Part shown: positions 19,501 through 29,549 of the stretch, piece after piece
How the letters are laid out: every line of letters begins with the position of its first letter
Numbering within the stretch: the stretch's first letter is position 1
Source: Candidatus Trichorickettsia mobilis
GTDB taxonomy: Bacteria > Pseudomonadota > Alphaproteobacteria > Rickettsiales > Rickettsiaceae
Assembly (NCBI RefSeq): GCF_963422225.1
Contig: NZ_OY728607.1
Coordinates: forward strand, 992,001-1,056,000
Reading direction: 5' to 3'
Length of the DNA: 64,000 nt
The notes under the pieces: model-generated
Databases searched by the model: none
Told to the model about the DNA's origin: nothing
What the model saw: the letters and a program-made list of their open reading frames with translations, nothing else
Made by a program: the position numbers and the translations under genes

Positions 19501-19672
19501 GTCTAAGAGGGTAGATGTAGGTAAAACGTTAAGATGATTTTTAGAATATTTTTTATATTTCAAGGCAAATTTTATGATAATAGTTATGCTATAAAATTTG
19601 AAGTAGAAAGATAAGGAAATAGGCAAAAATTCAATTAACGTTTTACCTACATCTGCCCTCTAAGAACCCTCC
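19501..19672. repeat. Family D palindromic element upstream of the LRR/ankyrin gene
   Basis: Arms at 19506-19532 and 19635-19661 are complementary over 27 bp with one mismatch (AGAGGGTAGATGTAGG and AAACGTTAA). The inside contains TTTATATTTCAAGGCAAATTTTATGATA, which recurs in the copy at 36.03-36.14 kb. It ends about 55 bp before the LRR gene start, so it may contain or affect its promoter. Confidence 0.82.
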
Positions 19673-21660
19673 GAAATTAATCAACGTCAATGTTATATAA
19701 ACAAGCATATTGGTGGATCATACTGCATGAAAAATCTAGAGCAACTAATAAATCAAATACAGAACAAAGAGATTACAAACACTGTTGAATTTCCATTGAT
19801 TCCTATGGGAATAGTTGAAGTTCAGCGTCTACTTGCAGCTATCAAGCTTAATGGTACTATAACTTCCCTAAATTTATGGGCTAATAACATTGGAAAAGAC
19901 GGGGCAAAGCTTATTTTTGAAGCTTTACCTAATTTGTCAATAACTGCTATTGCTATTTCTGAAAATCAAATAGGAGATACTGGAGCTGGCTTTTTAGCTG
20001 ACACATTAGAGAAAGCAGAATCACCAGTAACTTTCGTTAGGTTATGGGGTAATGATATAGGAAATCTGGGAGTCAAGTTATTAGCTCAGCCGTTGATGCA
20101 GCTAGGTTGTAAGATAAAGTGCCTGGATTTAAGTTATAATGGAATAGGTGATCTTGGAGCTGACTATATAGCAGCGGTCTTGTTTGCAAATTCATCTATA
20201 GAGCTCATTGATTTATCTGGTAATTTAATCGGTAATCTCGGGGCGCTAACCATAGCTAAAGCTATAGCAAGTAATAATTCACTAATTTCTCTTAATTTAC
20301 ATAATAACCAAATAACTGCTATTGGTGCCGAACCTTTTACCATAGCTCTACACAAGAATACTACACTAACCTCTTTAATTTTAGACTTTTTTAAATCTGG
20401 TAATATATTTTGCAAAATAATGGCTTTTAATAAATTAGCTGCTCCAGATAAACAGGACATTGCTCATGCATTAACTATAGAAGTTTTTTCTATATTCATC
20501 ATACAAGATTGGTATGAAGCTTTAGAATATTATTTTTCCGATCTTGATCTAAATGTCAGTGACGAAAAAGGAGCAACATTATTTGCTCGATTTTTTAATG
20601 AACTAGCAACAAACAAGATTTCTAAAGTATTGAAAGTACTATGGCCAGTTATTGAAAAGCAGAATGTTAAGGTTGATCAATCATTAGCTGATAATGCTGG
20701 TACCATCTTGCACAAATTAGCTTACGGTGGAAAGTGGGAAACAATAATATGGTGCATTACTAAAGCTAAAGATTCAGGTGAATTATGGTTTAACGTCAAT
20801 AAACTTGATGCAAACGGCGATAGGCTAATAGATTTGTCGACTAAAGTCAAAAATTATGACTTAATGGAGGTATTGCGTGCTTATGGTTCAGTCGAGCCTA
20901 AAGGCGGATTTGGTATCATTGAAAAATTGAATATTAGTGGTACTCATCCAGACACGCCGGATAATATAATTAATGCTCTTAAAATTCTAAGTAAACTATA
21001 CTATGATTTTCCATTAACCAGTGAAACTGAAATTGATAATCACATTAATTGGTTAAAAATGCAGGATTTTGGTGATTTATGTAACGATCAATGGAGCTCA
21101 AATCAATCGCTAGCCATAGTACAGATCATTGATAAATTATCGGCGATGCGTACAGAAAATGATCGTGAGTTAGAAAATTTTGATTTTAAGCAAGCACTTG
21201 CTCAAGTGATTTATGTTGTTCGTAGCAGCAATGATTATTTACTGCTTGACGCATTAATAAACTGTTTGAGTGTACTTAATATGTGCCCACTCGGTAAGTT
21301 AATAATGCTAGTATCTGTAATTCAGGATAAAATTTTAGAAATACCATCAATTGACTATAGTGTTGTGAAGTTCGCCGATTTTGCTGGGGTCTTAAGTTTG
21401 GTAACAGAGCAAGCAGAAGCGATGTTTGAAGAGCAAATTAGAGAAGCTGTTAGTCGATGGTTTTATGATCTTTACTGTAATGCAGTTAAACCTGAGAATT
21501 GGCATTATCATACATTGCAACTGCAAGGAATATTTAATGAACAATTTTTGGATTTAAATCCTGCTTGGGATAAGATAGCGAGTTATCACTTCAAACAGCT
21601 ACGAGTTATATTGATAGATCCACTACTTAAGAGAATAGATTCTGGTTGTGATAATGACAG

Positions 21661-22753
21661 CAGGACTTCCGCAAGACTAATGAAATTAGATAAGAATCGA
21701 GATATTATGGGAGTATAATGTAATTTAGATTGTGAGTATAAGATGACTACAAGAATAGATTATTGTCAGTATTTATTATCGAGCCAGACAAATTATACTA
21801 TTACAAATTTTGCTGATCATGTAGAAGGTTTAAGCGACGACAGGGTCAGAAGATATCTAGCGAATGCTAAATTATCACCAAGATTAATATGGGAACACGG
21901 TAAAGAAGAGATTATCTTCAGCGCTAACGGCAAGTTGCTATTTGACGATAGCGTATTAGATAAAAGTTACTCGAATAATATAGATGAAGTCAGGTATCAA
22001 TATAGCGGCAATGCCAAGGAAGTAATAAAAGGCATAGGTATTGTGACCTGTGTTTATGTTAATCCTGAAGAGAATAAGTTTTGGATAATAGATTATAGGA
22101 TATTCAATCCCGATAAAGACGGTTTAACTAAAATAGATCACGTTAAAGAAATGCTGCGTAATGCTCATTATAGCAAAAAGGTTGCATTTAACACAGTACT
22201 TATGGATAGTTGGTATGCGACAACCTCGATTCTACTTCAAATAGAAACTATCGGTAAATATTACTATTGTCCTATCAAAAGTAATCGTTTAGTAGACGAT
22301 AGCAACGGTAATAAGGCTTACTGTAGAGTTGATTCTTTGGATTGGAGTACTGATGATATTAGCAACGGTAAGATTATCAAGATTCATAAATTTCCTAAAG
22401 ATCATAAAGTGAAATTATTCAGAGTAACTGTTTCTACCAACAGAACTGACTATGTCGTCACAAACGACATGGCTCAAAATTCGCTTGATGCTGTACAACA
22501 AGAGTATGGCTTCAGGTGGAAGATTGAGGAATTTCATCGTGAAGTCAAGCAAGTCACCGGTATTGAAAAGTGCCAATGTAGAATAGGAAGAATACAGAGA
22601 AATCATATAGCTTGCGCTATCATGGTCTGGAATTGTTTGAAAAAAGCTGCAAATGCTGCTTCTAGCACCGTATATCAGCTAAAGAGCGGGTTATTAAGGA
22701 ACTATTTAATCCAGGAATTAAAGAGCCCTGTCGTGCGATTTGCGTAAGTCCTG
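21661..22753 (+). mobile_element. IS701-family insertion sequence, complete copy
   Basis: The 1093-bp element is bounded by 14-bp inverted repeats CAGGACTTCCGCAA (left, 21661-21674) and CAGGACTTACGCAA (right, read inward from 22753), one mismatch. Direct repeats GACAG flank it at 21656-21660 and 22754-22758. It holds one full-length transposase gene. Its insertion splits the LRR/ankyrin gene exactly within one codon. Intact ends and frame suggest a recent insertion. Confidence 0.88.
21743..22747 (+). CDS. IS701-family DDE transposase
   Basis: The 334-residue protein resembles the IS701-type transposases common in cyanobacteria. It has an N-terminal SSQTNYTITNFADH region and first catalytic Asp in LLFDDSVLDKSY. 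It also has VIKGIGIVTCVYVNPEENKFW, second Asp in TVLMDSWYAT, and the Glu in WKIEEFHREVKQ followed by CQCR. All three acidic residues and the full length are present, so it is likely active. The frame lies wholly between the element's inverted repeats. It has no relation to the host gene it interrupts. Confidence 0.9.
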   Translation: MTTRIDYCQYLLSSQTNYTITNFADHVEGLSDDRVRRYLANAKLSPRLIWEHGKEEIIFSANGKLLFDDSVLDKSYSNNIDEVRYQYSGNAKEVIKGIGIVTCVYVNPEENKFWIIDYRIFNPDKDGLTKIDHVKEMLRNAHYSKKVAFNTVLMDSWYATTSILLQIETIGKYYYCPIKSNRLVDDSNGNKAYCRVDSLDWSTDDISNGKIIKIHKFPKDHKVKLFRVTVSTNRTDYVVTNDMAQNSLDAVQQEYGFRWKIEEFHREVKQVTGIEKCQCRIGRIQRNHIACAIMVWNCLKKAANAASSTVYQLKSGLLRNYLIQELKSPVVRFA

Positions 22754-22765
22754 GACAGCCATGAT

Positions 22766-23119
22766 TTGCAACAATGGCATAGTTGGAAAGAAGATGGATT
22801 GATAATAATCGCTGAAGAATTTTATGAGAAAGCTTTAAGTGCCACTACAAAGCAACAGCTGTCAGAATTACTTAATGCCTTCCAAAGTCCTAAATATACT
22901 TTTGGTGAGTTCACTCCATATCTACCACCAGCTCCGATTGAGGCGCTGCTACATACGTATAATAAAATGCAGTCGCATGAAGCCAAAGATCTATTCTTAA
23001 CATTACTAGAACAATTTTTTCCTCTCGAATATGGTACAAGAGATTTTATCATTGCTAAACATTTTGACCAGCTTCTTGGTCAATCTTTTGAATTACCTGA
23101 TGATTCTATATTTATATAA
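22766..23119 (+). CDS. C-terminal fragment of the IS-interrupted LRR/ankyrin protein
   Basis: This 117-codon open frame (first Met read from TTG) contains LNAFQSPKYTFGEFTPYLPPAPIEALLHTY. It has no start of its own with a ribosome site. It is in frame with the 5' LRR part once the IS and one GACAG repeat are removed, so it is best read as the severed tail of that gene rather than an independent gene. It overlaps the 3' end of rlmJ on the opposite strand by 8 bases. Confidence 0.75.
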   Translation: MQQWHSWKEDGLIIIAEEFYEKALSATTKQQLSELLNAFQSPKYTFGEFTPYLPPAPIEALLHTYNKMQSHEAKDLFLTLLEQFFPLEYGTRDFIIAKHFDQLLGQSFELPDDSIFI

Positions 23120-23929
23120 TACTAATTTTAGATTTAGCCTGGTTTAAAAATATATTGTCAGTTAAGTATTTCATTAAAGTGGATATTTCATTTTTGATAT
23201 TGGGAGGGTTGATTACCAGCAAACCACATTGATGCATATTATTCGGAGAGTCTAACAACATAAAATCTATCGTTAGAGCTTCTTTGAAACCAATAATTTG
23301 GTAGTCTTGATAAAATTTTTTTATTTCAGCAGTATTTTTAATCGGATACCAAATTAATACACAAATATTACTAGCTCTATGTTTGATAATTTTTAAGGCT
23401 TCTATTAATTTGCTAAATTCATCTTTGCGTTCAAAAGGAGGATCAATAAATACCAATCCTCGATTTTCAGTGAAAGGCAAAAAGGCTTTTATAGCAAGGT
23501 AGGCATCCAGTTGATGAATAGATATATTGTTAGTGCGAGTAAATAATGTTTTTAAGCTCTTATAGTCTTCTGGATGCAGTTCACAAGCAACCAGGCGGTC
23601 ATACATCCGCAACAGTTGATGAATAATTCGTGGTGAACCGGGATAAATAGATTTTTGATTTAAAGAGATAATATTTAGAAATTTTTGGATTAACTCAGGC
23701 CTGATCTTTTGTGAATCAGCATATTGCAGTAATTTTTGCACTCCATTTATATTTTCATTGGTTTTTAAAGCCTCAACTGACAACAGATCATATTGACCAA
23801 TACCTGCAAAAGTATCAAGTACTGCGAATGGTTTTTTTTCTTTTTTAACTGTTCAATAATGGCTATCAAAGTTAAATGTTTTACGACATCAGCAAAATTT
23901 CCAGCGTGGTAGATATGTCTATAGTTCAT
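23112..23929 (-). pseudogene. rlmJ: 23S rRNA (adenine-2030-N6)-methyltransferase RlmJ, frameshifted
   Basis: The N-terminus starts at an ATG at 23929 (MNYRHIYHAGNFADVVKHL), which overlaps the lpxB stop as ATGA. That frame is lost at a run of eight A residues on the coding strand (23832-23839). With nine A residues it would continue as KKPFAVLDTFAGIGQYDLLSVEAL into the long downstream frame. That part has the catalytic FIDPPFERKDEF motif near its middle. The downstream frame otherwise begins only at a TTG (23783). Homopolymer slippage during transcription, a true pseudogene, or a sequencing error could each explain this. Confidence 0.85.
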
Positions 23930-25218
23930 TTTTTGCCATTAGACCTCTTTCCAAACCCTACTCCTGACGGTAGCTGCTGCGTCGCTCCGGTGCTCAGATG
24001 CTCATGTACTATATGTACACTGCGCTCTTGCGCTCCGTATGCTCCTAGCATTTCCTCGTCAGGAGCGAGTTTGGAAAGAGGATCTAGTAATTCCAGAATA
24101 ATGCTTGCAGCACGCATCGAGGGTTGATTATTTGAGTTGAAACCAAGTGTATTTAAAACCTGCTTGCTTGCTTGAAGTTGTCTAGTAGCAACGTTAGGAC
24201 TAGTTAAAATATTAATTAACTCATTTGCTATGGATTCAGGATTACAATCAGATTGGATGAATTCCGGTAAAATTTCCTGATTAGGAATAATATTAATTAA
24301 GGAGGCGTATTTTATCTTAATTAATAGCTTTATGAAGGCATAGCTCATTATATTTAGCTTATATGCTACTATCATCGGAGTTGATGATGCTGCAATTTCT
24401 AAAGTATTAGTACCAGATTTTGCTAGTGCCACATCTGCCAACGCAAAAGATTTGAGCCGATCCAGAGAAAATTTAAAATCAAAATTAACGCCTGTCAGTA
24501 GCTTAGTGATCAATGTTTGATGGCTATGATCATTAATTACAAATAATGCCTGTATGTCAGGATAGAGTTTACTTACAATATTAAGTGCCTGACAAAAAAT
24601 AGGGGTATGGCGCATGATTTCACCGACACGACTACCGGCGGTGACGCAAATAATTTTACGTACTAGTGGTATATTTTCTTTAGTCCGTAGTTCCGTCTTT
24701 GCACTATAAAAATCTTGTTCAGTCACCGGATGACCAATGTAAGAACAAGGTAATCCTACTGTTTCAAAATATGGTGGTTCAAATGGTAATAATGCTAGCA
24801 AATGATTATATAATTTAGCATATTTCTTGGCTCTACCTGGCTTATAAGCCCAAACTGATGGTGCAACAATATGCAACATTTTTAAGTATGGCATCTTTGT
24901 ACGAACTTTTTGTGCTACACGATAAGTAAATCCTGGTGAATCAATTGTAATCAGTAGATCTGGAGCTTGGTTAATAATATCATCAGCAGTATATTGGATT
25001 AATTTTTTTAATCTTGGAATATGTGGAATAATCTCCCAGAATCCCATAATGCTAATTTCATTGATTGGGAACAAACTGTGTAATCCTTGTTCACTCATTA
25101 ACTTGCCACCGACACCAGCAAAGTTTAGAGCAGGCTGTAATGATTTTAAGTTGAGCATTACACGACTGCCAATAAAGTCTCCTGATGGTTCGCCGGCGAT
25201 AATATAGATATTAGTCAT
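23926..25218 (-). CDS. lpxB: Lipid-A-disaccharide synthase LpxB
   Basis: The 430-residue GT19 glycosyltransferase has the N-terminal IIAGEPSGDFIGSRVM motif and central VTAGSRVGEIMRHTP and AKSGTNTLEIA nucleotide-sugar motifs. It joins UDP-2,3-diacylglucosamine to lipid X on the cytoplasmic face of the inner membrane. The core family fold ends around ASIILELL (near residue 375-380). The ~45 residues after that (APDEEMLGAYGAQERSV...) are read from a palindromic element inserted in frame at the 3' end. It starts 6 bases downstream of eptA and overlaps the start of rlmJ. Confidence 0.94.
   Translation of the reverse strand: MTNIYIIAGEPSGDFIGSRVMLNLKSLQPALNFAGVGGKLMSEQGLHSLFPINEISIMGFWEIIPHIPRLKKLIQYTADDIINQAPDLLITIDSPGFTYRVAQKVRTKMPYLKMLHIVAPSVWAYKPGRAKKYAKLYNHLLALLPFEPPYFETVGLPCSYIGHPVTEQDFYSAKTELRTKENIPLVRKIICVTAGSRVGEIMRHTPIFCQALNIVSKLYPDIQALFVINDHSHQTLITKLLTGVNFDFKFSLDRLKSFALADVALAKSGTNTLEIAASSTPMIVAYKLNIMSYAFIKLLIKIKYASLINIIPNQEILPEFIQSDCNPESIANELINILTSPNVATRQLQASKQVLNTLGFNSNNQPSMRAASIILELLDPLSKLAPDEEMLGAYGAQERSVHIVHEHLSTGATQQLPSGVGFGKRSNGKK
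23944..24081. repeat. Family E element inside the lpxB coding 3' end
   Basis: Perfect 13-bp arms CCTCTTTCCAAAC (23944-23956) and its complement (24069-24081) enclose a family E core on the minus strand (GAAATGCTAGGAG...GGAGCGCAAGAGCGCAG...GAGCACCGGAGCGACG). A second inner stem, CTCCTGACG/CGTCAGGAG, lies just inside the arms. The arms resemble the ends of the IS5-like element at 54.5 kb (GACCTCTTTCGAAAC). The whole element is translated as part of LpxB. Confidence 0.82.
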
Positions 25219-25224
25219 TGACCC

Positions 25225-26781
25225 CTACTTACATAAACTTAATTTCTGATCAATAATCTCAGAGTGAATACCTAAACAATCCAATACTGAGTGGAACACA
25301 TAATCATGACTAATCTCTTGAGCACGATGAGCTTTGATTGCAGTAGTAAATTCAGGGTAATTTTTAGTAAATTGATCGGAGGTCCAGATGATAAAAGCTA
25401 TTTCAGTTTGTTCAGATGTAATATCTCCACCATGACCATATCTGCCATTTTCTCCAAGCTGTTCAGCGTGATCAGCAGCATAAATTAGCAAGGCATTTTT
25501 GTTTTTAAGCAATTCTATTAAATTGAATAAAAAAAAATCGGTATATAAAATTGAGTTATCATAAGTATTGATTAAACCTTCATGACCACAGCTGCTTTGA
25601 TCAACTTTTCCGCTAACATTACAACCAGGCTTGAAGTAATTGAACTCTGCTGGATAGCGGTTAGCATAACTCCAGTGGCTACCTGAAGTATGTACCACCA
25701 AAAATTGTTTGCCGCTATTGTTGAGGATATTTTCAATATAAGGCAGCATAACACCATCATGATCGTTCATGGCAAATAAAGCAGAGCCACCAGGAATAAT
25801 GGCAAAACCTACTTCATCATAGACGGTTCCCAAGTGAGTATTATTTAAGTATTTCATTAATGATTGCGTGCCAATCCAGGTGGTGTTAAACTTAAGATGG
25901 GTGAGAATAGATAATAATCCAGTTTCTTCCAGGGCTTGACCTGGATCAAGAGATGAATGGCGAGATAGTAAGCACGGCACTGATAAATAAGTGATATTAG
26001 AGCATGAATGTGCTTTAAAAGATAATAAGTTATTTACGGTTTTTAGCTTTGGTGTTGTTTCTCGATTATAGCCATTAATGCCAAAATTGCTGTATCTTGC
26101 AGATTCTCCGATTACTAAGACCCCAACAATATCTGAAGCAGAATTATCAATAAAACTAAATTGTTGACTAATATCATTGCGAGTTGAAGTGCGCCACATC
26201 TCAGTAAAATATAAATAAGTGTTATGTAGGTACTGGATCGGAAAGTAGCTGCCTAGAACCTTGTAAGGTGGAGAGATGATAGAGTTGATAGTTAATAACA
26301 AACAAATCGCCGCCAATAATTTAGTAATAAAAAGCTTGCTAGTATTTATTCCAAAATGCTTAATAGTGTATATACAAATAGATATGCTAAAAACTAACCA
26401 TACTATTAGATTAGTACTTGCTAACTCAAAGGCTTCATTAAGATTAGTACCAAATAATGCTTTTATTATTTCTTTAGTTGGCGCAATCTTAAAAAAATAT
26501 AAATAATAACTGGATAATGCTCCACTTATAAAAAGTAATATGGTGGTAATTAAGAATAATGTGCGATGAATGGCGCAGCCAAAAAAGAAAATAAATAAGG
26601 TGAGATATATATAAATAAAGTCTTTGCTTAATTCTATAATGGCCAGAATTCCGCTAACTTTATAATAGTCAAATTTATAGATAAAAACAGCTGAATTAAA
26701 AAGGAGCATATAGATAATAGCTATTATTGCTGCTATCTTGATTAAGCTAAACTCTAAGTGTTTTTGTAATATTTTAAACAT
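25225..26781 (-). CDS. eptA: Lipid A phosphoethanolamine transferase (EptA-like)
   Basis: The 518-residue protein has five N-terminal membrane helices (within residues about 12-170). A periplasmic alkaline-phosphatase-fold domain begins near residue 220 with VIGESARYSNFGINGYNRET. The nucleophile region CSNITYLSVPCLLSRHS aligns with the CGTxTAVSVPC motif of EptA, and further metal ligands lie in YAADHAEQLGENG and YGHGGD. It probably adds phosphoethanolamine to lipid A. It sits 6 bases upstream of lpxB, consistent with an LPS operon. Another PEtN acceptor cannot be excluded. Confidence 0.88.
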   Translation of the reverse strand: MFKILQKHLEFSLIKIAAIIAIIYMLLFNSAVFIYKFDYYKVSGILAIIELSKDFIYIYLTLFIFFFGCAIHRTLFLITTILLFISGALSSYYLYFFKIAPTKEIIKALFGTNLNEAFELASTNLIVWLVFSISICIYTIKHFGINTSKLFITKLLAAICLLLTINSIISPPYKVLGSYFPIQYLHNTYLYFTEMWRTSTRNDISQQFSFIDNSASDIVGVLVIGESARYSNFGINGYNRETTPKLKTVNNLLSFKAHSCSNITYLSVPCLLSRHSSLDPGQALEETGLLSILTHLKFNTTWIGTQSLMKYLNNTHLGTVYDEVGFAIIPGGSALFAMNDHDGVMLPYIENILNNSGKQFLVVHTSGSHWSYANRYPAEFNYFKPGCNVSGKVDQSSCGHEGLINTYDNSILYTDFFLFNLIELLKNKNALLIYAADHAEQLGENGRYGHGGDITSEQTEIAFIIWTSDQFTKNYPEFTTAIKAHRAQEISHDYVFHSVLDCLGIHSEIIDQKLSLCK

Positions 26782-26884
26782 ACTAGATTATATATATTCT
26801 GAATAAGCTTTAACTATCATGATAAGATCTAATCTACAAGAGATATATCTCAAACTAATATATTCACCATTAATCTCCGTGCAT

Positions 26885-27385
26885 ATGAAAATTACTATTG
26901 AAATTGCTCAGCGCTGTAAATATTGGAATAATCATAAGCAGCTAAATAAAAGGATAATGGCAAAAATTTGTCGAAATATTATTGCTAGGTTTGCTAACTT
27001 AAAACAAGTAAAGATTTTTGAATTATCAATTTTACTTACAGATAACACAGAGATATTAGAGTTAAATAATAAATTTCGTAGAAAAAATCAAGAAACTAAT
27101 GTATTATCATTTCCAGATATTCTATTAGATTGGAAGCATATACTTGAATTTCAACCTGATTTAAATTATATGTATTTAGGAGACATGGCTTTTAGTTATC
27201 AGCAGCTAGTGCATGAAGCGGCAGAGCAGCACAAGCTATTTGAGCATCATTTTCTACATCTTTTTGTACATAGCATGTTGCACCTACTAGGCTTTGACCA
27301 TCAAAAAGAGGAAGATGCAGTAATAATGGAAAATTTGGAGATCCAGATATTACAAGATTTTGCCATAAATTCTCCATATTTTTAG
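26885..27385 (+). CDS. ybeY: Endoribonuclease YbeY
   Basis: The protein has the zinc-binding motif HSMLHLLGFDHQKEED and the upstream TNVLSFPDIL segment typical of YbeY. YbeY is a metallo-endoribonuclease involved in 16S rRNA 3' maturation and ribosome quality control. The ATG at 26885 (MKITIEIAQRCKYW) is chosen because family members begin at this strand; an in-frame ATG at 26819 would add 22 atypical residues. The TAG stop at 27383-27385 is also the first three bases of a family A palindrome (TAGCAAAGCC). It is divergent from eptA and followed by corC, the usual ybeY-corC order. Confidence 0.93.
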   Translation: MKITIEIAQRCKYWNNHKQLNKRIMAKICRNIIARFANLKQVKIFELSILLTDNTEILELNNKFRRKNQETNVLSFPDILLDWKHILEFQPDLNYMYLGDMAFSYQQLVHEAAEQHKLFEHHFLHLFVHSMLHLLGFDHQKEEDAVIMENLEIQILQDFAINSPYF

Positions 27386-27494
27386 CAAAGCCAGTTGTAT
27401 ATGATACGTTAATAGAAGAGCGAAGCAGTAACTTACGTGAGAGCACAGCTAGACTTACAAAATTGGCGTACATGATGCAACGGGGAAAGCTATA
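27382..27494. repeat. Family A palindromic element, partly decayed
   Basis: It begins TTTAGCAAAGCCAGTTGTAT and ends GGGGAAAGCTATA, with the inner arms ATGATACGTTAA and CGTACATGAT, matching the copies at 16.25 and 29.66 kb. The first bases form the ybeY stop codon. It fills the ybeY-corC gap. Confidence 0.7.
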
Positions 27495-27547
27495 TAACCT
27501 ATTAAGAGCTATACTAATGTGTATTGACAAATGTAATATTAAAATTT

Positions 27548-28489
27548 ATGCCTAAACCTTCATCTTCGGAAGAATCATCTCCCTCGTCTACTACACGAGC
27601 AAAAGTTACTAATACTAAGAAAAAATTTAGCTTGAGCGCTGTACTATTAGCGTTATGTGGGTCTGTTTTAAAGTTAATAAACAGAAAAAAAACAATCATC
27701 AACGCTAACGCTGCTCCCATACATCTAGATCCGCATAAAATAAACGGTATTATCAATGAGCAAGAAATACTGAATAATTTTTTAACTTTCAGTAATAAAA
27801 CTGTTGAAGATGCAATGATCCCTAGGTCAGATATTGTTGCGGTAAAGCATGATATTAATTTGACTGAACTTTTTGAGCTAATCATCAAAACTCATCACAC
27901 CAGAACTTTGGTATATGAAGGTACATTGGATAATATTATCGGCTTTGTTCATATCAAGGATTTATTCATGATTCTGGCACAAAACAAGAATTTTCAGCTC
28001 AAAAAGATCATTAGGAAGCCTATTATTTCAGCACCATCGATGAAATTAACTGATCTTTTAATCACTATGCAACGGCAACGTACTCATATATCAATTATCG
28101 TAGATGAATATGGTGGCACCGATGGTATTGTCACCATTGAAGATATTATGGAAGAAATTGTTGGACGTATCGATGATGAACATGATGATAAGTTGGAAAG
28201 TGATGCTTATCAAATACTTGATTCCAGCACTGTGTTATCGAGTAGTAGGGTGGAGGTTGAAGATCTGGAAAGAATATTAGGGGTGAAGCTCAAGGATGAT
28301 AAAGATGAATTTGATACAATCGGTGGTCTAGTGTTAGCTAAGGTCGGTAATGTACCATCTCCAGGCACTAAGATTGAGATTTCTCATCAAGTAGAACTTG
28401 AGGTGATAGATGCAAATGCCAGAACCTTAAAACAGGTTAAACTTACATTAAAGAATGCGCAACACATACCTACAAAATTTACGTCTTGA
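27548..28489 (+). CDS. corC: CorC/HlyC-type CBS-domain protein
   Basis: The protein has a short basic, serine-rich N-terminus and then two CBS domains ([14 protein letters not shown]... and [16 protein letters not shown]..., roughly residues 75-205). A C-terminal CorC_HlyC FAD-like domain follows ([15 protein letters not shown]...[15 protein letters not shown]). It has no DUF21 membrane region, so it is the soluble CorC form linked to magnesium/cobalt efflux or membrane integrity. The ATG at 27548 is taken; an upstream TTG at 27524 would add eight residues. It overlaps recF by 35 bases. Confidence 0.9.
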   Translation: MPKPSSSEESSPSSTTRAKVTNTKKKFSLSAVLLALCGSVLKLINRKKTIINANAAPIHLDPHKINGIINEQEILNNFLTFSNKTVEDAMIPRSDIVAVKHDINLTELFELIIKTHHTRTLVYEGTLDNIIGFVHIKDLFMILAQNKNFQLKKIIRKPIISAPSMKLTDLLITMQRQRTHISIIVDEYGGTDGIVTIEDIMEEIVGRIDDEHDDKLESDAYQILDSSTVLSSSRVEVEDLERILGVKLKDDKDEFDTIGGLVLAKVGNVPSPGTKIEISHQVELEVIDANARTLKQVKLTLKNAQHIPTKFTS

Positions 28490-29549
28490 AAATTATCGCA
28501 ATTTTCAAACATTTGCTCTAGAAAGTGGCAATAATCCTATAATTTTGATAGGAGAAAATGGCATTGGTAAAACTAATATTCTGGAGGCAGTTTCTTTACT
28601 TTTTCCTGGTCGTGGTATTAGGGCGGCTAAATTAGAAGATATCGGCAAATCAGGCGAGAAATCATGGTCAATTGCAGCGAAATTGCAAAGTAAAATTGGT
28701 ATTGCGGAGCTCTATACAGTTTTTAATGCTAATATCGGCAAACGCTATATAGAATTTAATGGCGCCAAAATACCTAATAGTGAGCTCAGCATGTTATCCA
28801 GTATGTTATGGCTTACTCCACAAATGGAAGGTATATTTTTAGCAGCCAGTAGTGATAGACGAAAATTTCTGGATCGCATAGTTTTTACTTTTTATCATGA
28901 GCATGCAACAAAAGTGAGCAAATATGAATATTATATGTATGAAAGATCCAAGATTTTACAACAGGAGTCAATAAATTCAAGTTGGCTACAAATAATTGAA
29001 AATAAAATGGCAGAATTATCGGTGGTAATTGCTACTAATAGGATTAATGTTTTAGCTTATTTACAAAGCGCCATTGATGAATTAGATAGTGAATTTCCTA
29101 AAGCCATATTAGCTATTGAGGGAGTAGAATTACAAATAGATAGTACAAATATCGTAGAATTGATTCAACAACAATTTGAGAGCAGGCGTAATCAAGATAA
29201 ACTATCTGGTAGAACTACTTTTGGCACTCATCGCAGTGATCTTATCGTAAAACATAAGCTAAAAAATATACCGGCGCAGTTTTGTTCCACTGGTGAACAA
29301 AAAGCGATGTTGATTACGATAATGTTAGCTCAAGTAATTAGTATTATCAAAATAACCTCTACAGCACCTATATTATTATTAGATGAAGTTTTTGTACATC
29401 TAGATTCAATTAGAAAACAATATTTAATTAATTTTTTGATTACAGTTAAGTTACAAATATGGATTACTGCAACTGATTTAGATGGCATTGAGGAGTTGGT
29501 GAACTATGCAGAATTAGTAAATTTAGACAGCTTAGCGTCGGTCAGTTAG
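28455..29549 (+). CDS. recF: DNA replication and repair protein RecF
   Basis: The 364-residue SMC-like ATPase has N-terminal [10 protein letters not shown], Walker [14 protein letters not shown] (about 33-45), ABC-type signature [11 protein letters not shown] and Walker [14 protein letters not shown]. RecF loads RecA at gapped DNA with RecO and RecR. The start overlaps corC by 35 bases, indicating coupled translation. The last residues, LDSLASVS, and the TAG stop are read from a family B palindrome; acpS ends with the same ASVS. Confidence 0.95.
   Translation: MRNTYLQNLRLENYRNFQTFALESGNNPIILIGENGIGKTNILEAVSLLFPGRGIRAAKLEDIGKSGEKSWSIAAKLQSKIGIAELYTVFNANIGKRYIEFNGAKIPNSELSMLSSMLWLTPQMEGIFLAASSDRRKFLDRIVFTFYHEHATKVSKYEYYMYERSKILQQESINSSWLQIIENKMAELSVVIATNRINVLAYLQSAIDELDSEFPKAILAIEGVELQIDSTNIVELIQQQFESRRNQDKLSGRTTFGTHRSDLIVKHKLKNIPAQFCSTGEQKAMLITIMLAQVISIIKITSTAPILLLDEVFVHLDSIRKQYLINFLITVKLQIWITATDLDGIEELVNYAELVNLDSLASVS

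Larger units (their letters stand above)
19727..23119 (+). pseudogene. Large LRR / ankyrin-like protein gene interrupted by an IS701-type element
   Basis: The first part (19727 to 21660) codes for N-terminal ribonuclease-inhibitor-type LRRs (residues about 35-225). An ankyrin-like segment follows (about 320-395, AGTILHKLAYGGKWETIIW and LIDLSTKVKNYDLMEVLRAYG), then a helical region. An insertion sequence starts inside codon 645. The frame resumes after it at 22757 and runs to the stop at 23119 (LQQWHSWKEDG...). Removing the IS with one GACAG copy gives a single continuous 764-codon frame. As it stands the 5' part would end in IS sequence at 21718 (663 residues). The reconstituted protein resembles modular LRR/ankyrin host-interaction proteins; that role is inferred. 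Confidence 0.85.

Noticed and set aside
23112..23783. Downstream rlmJ frame as an independent gene with a TTG start
   Set aside because: The preceding sequence clearly encodes the missing RlmJ N-terminus in another frame, so a frameshift is the better explanation.
27192..27888. Minus-strand frames opposite ybeY and corC
   Set aside because: They are antisense shadows of well-supported plus-strand genes with no domain match.
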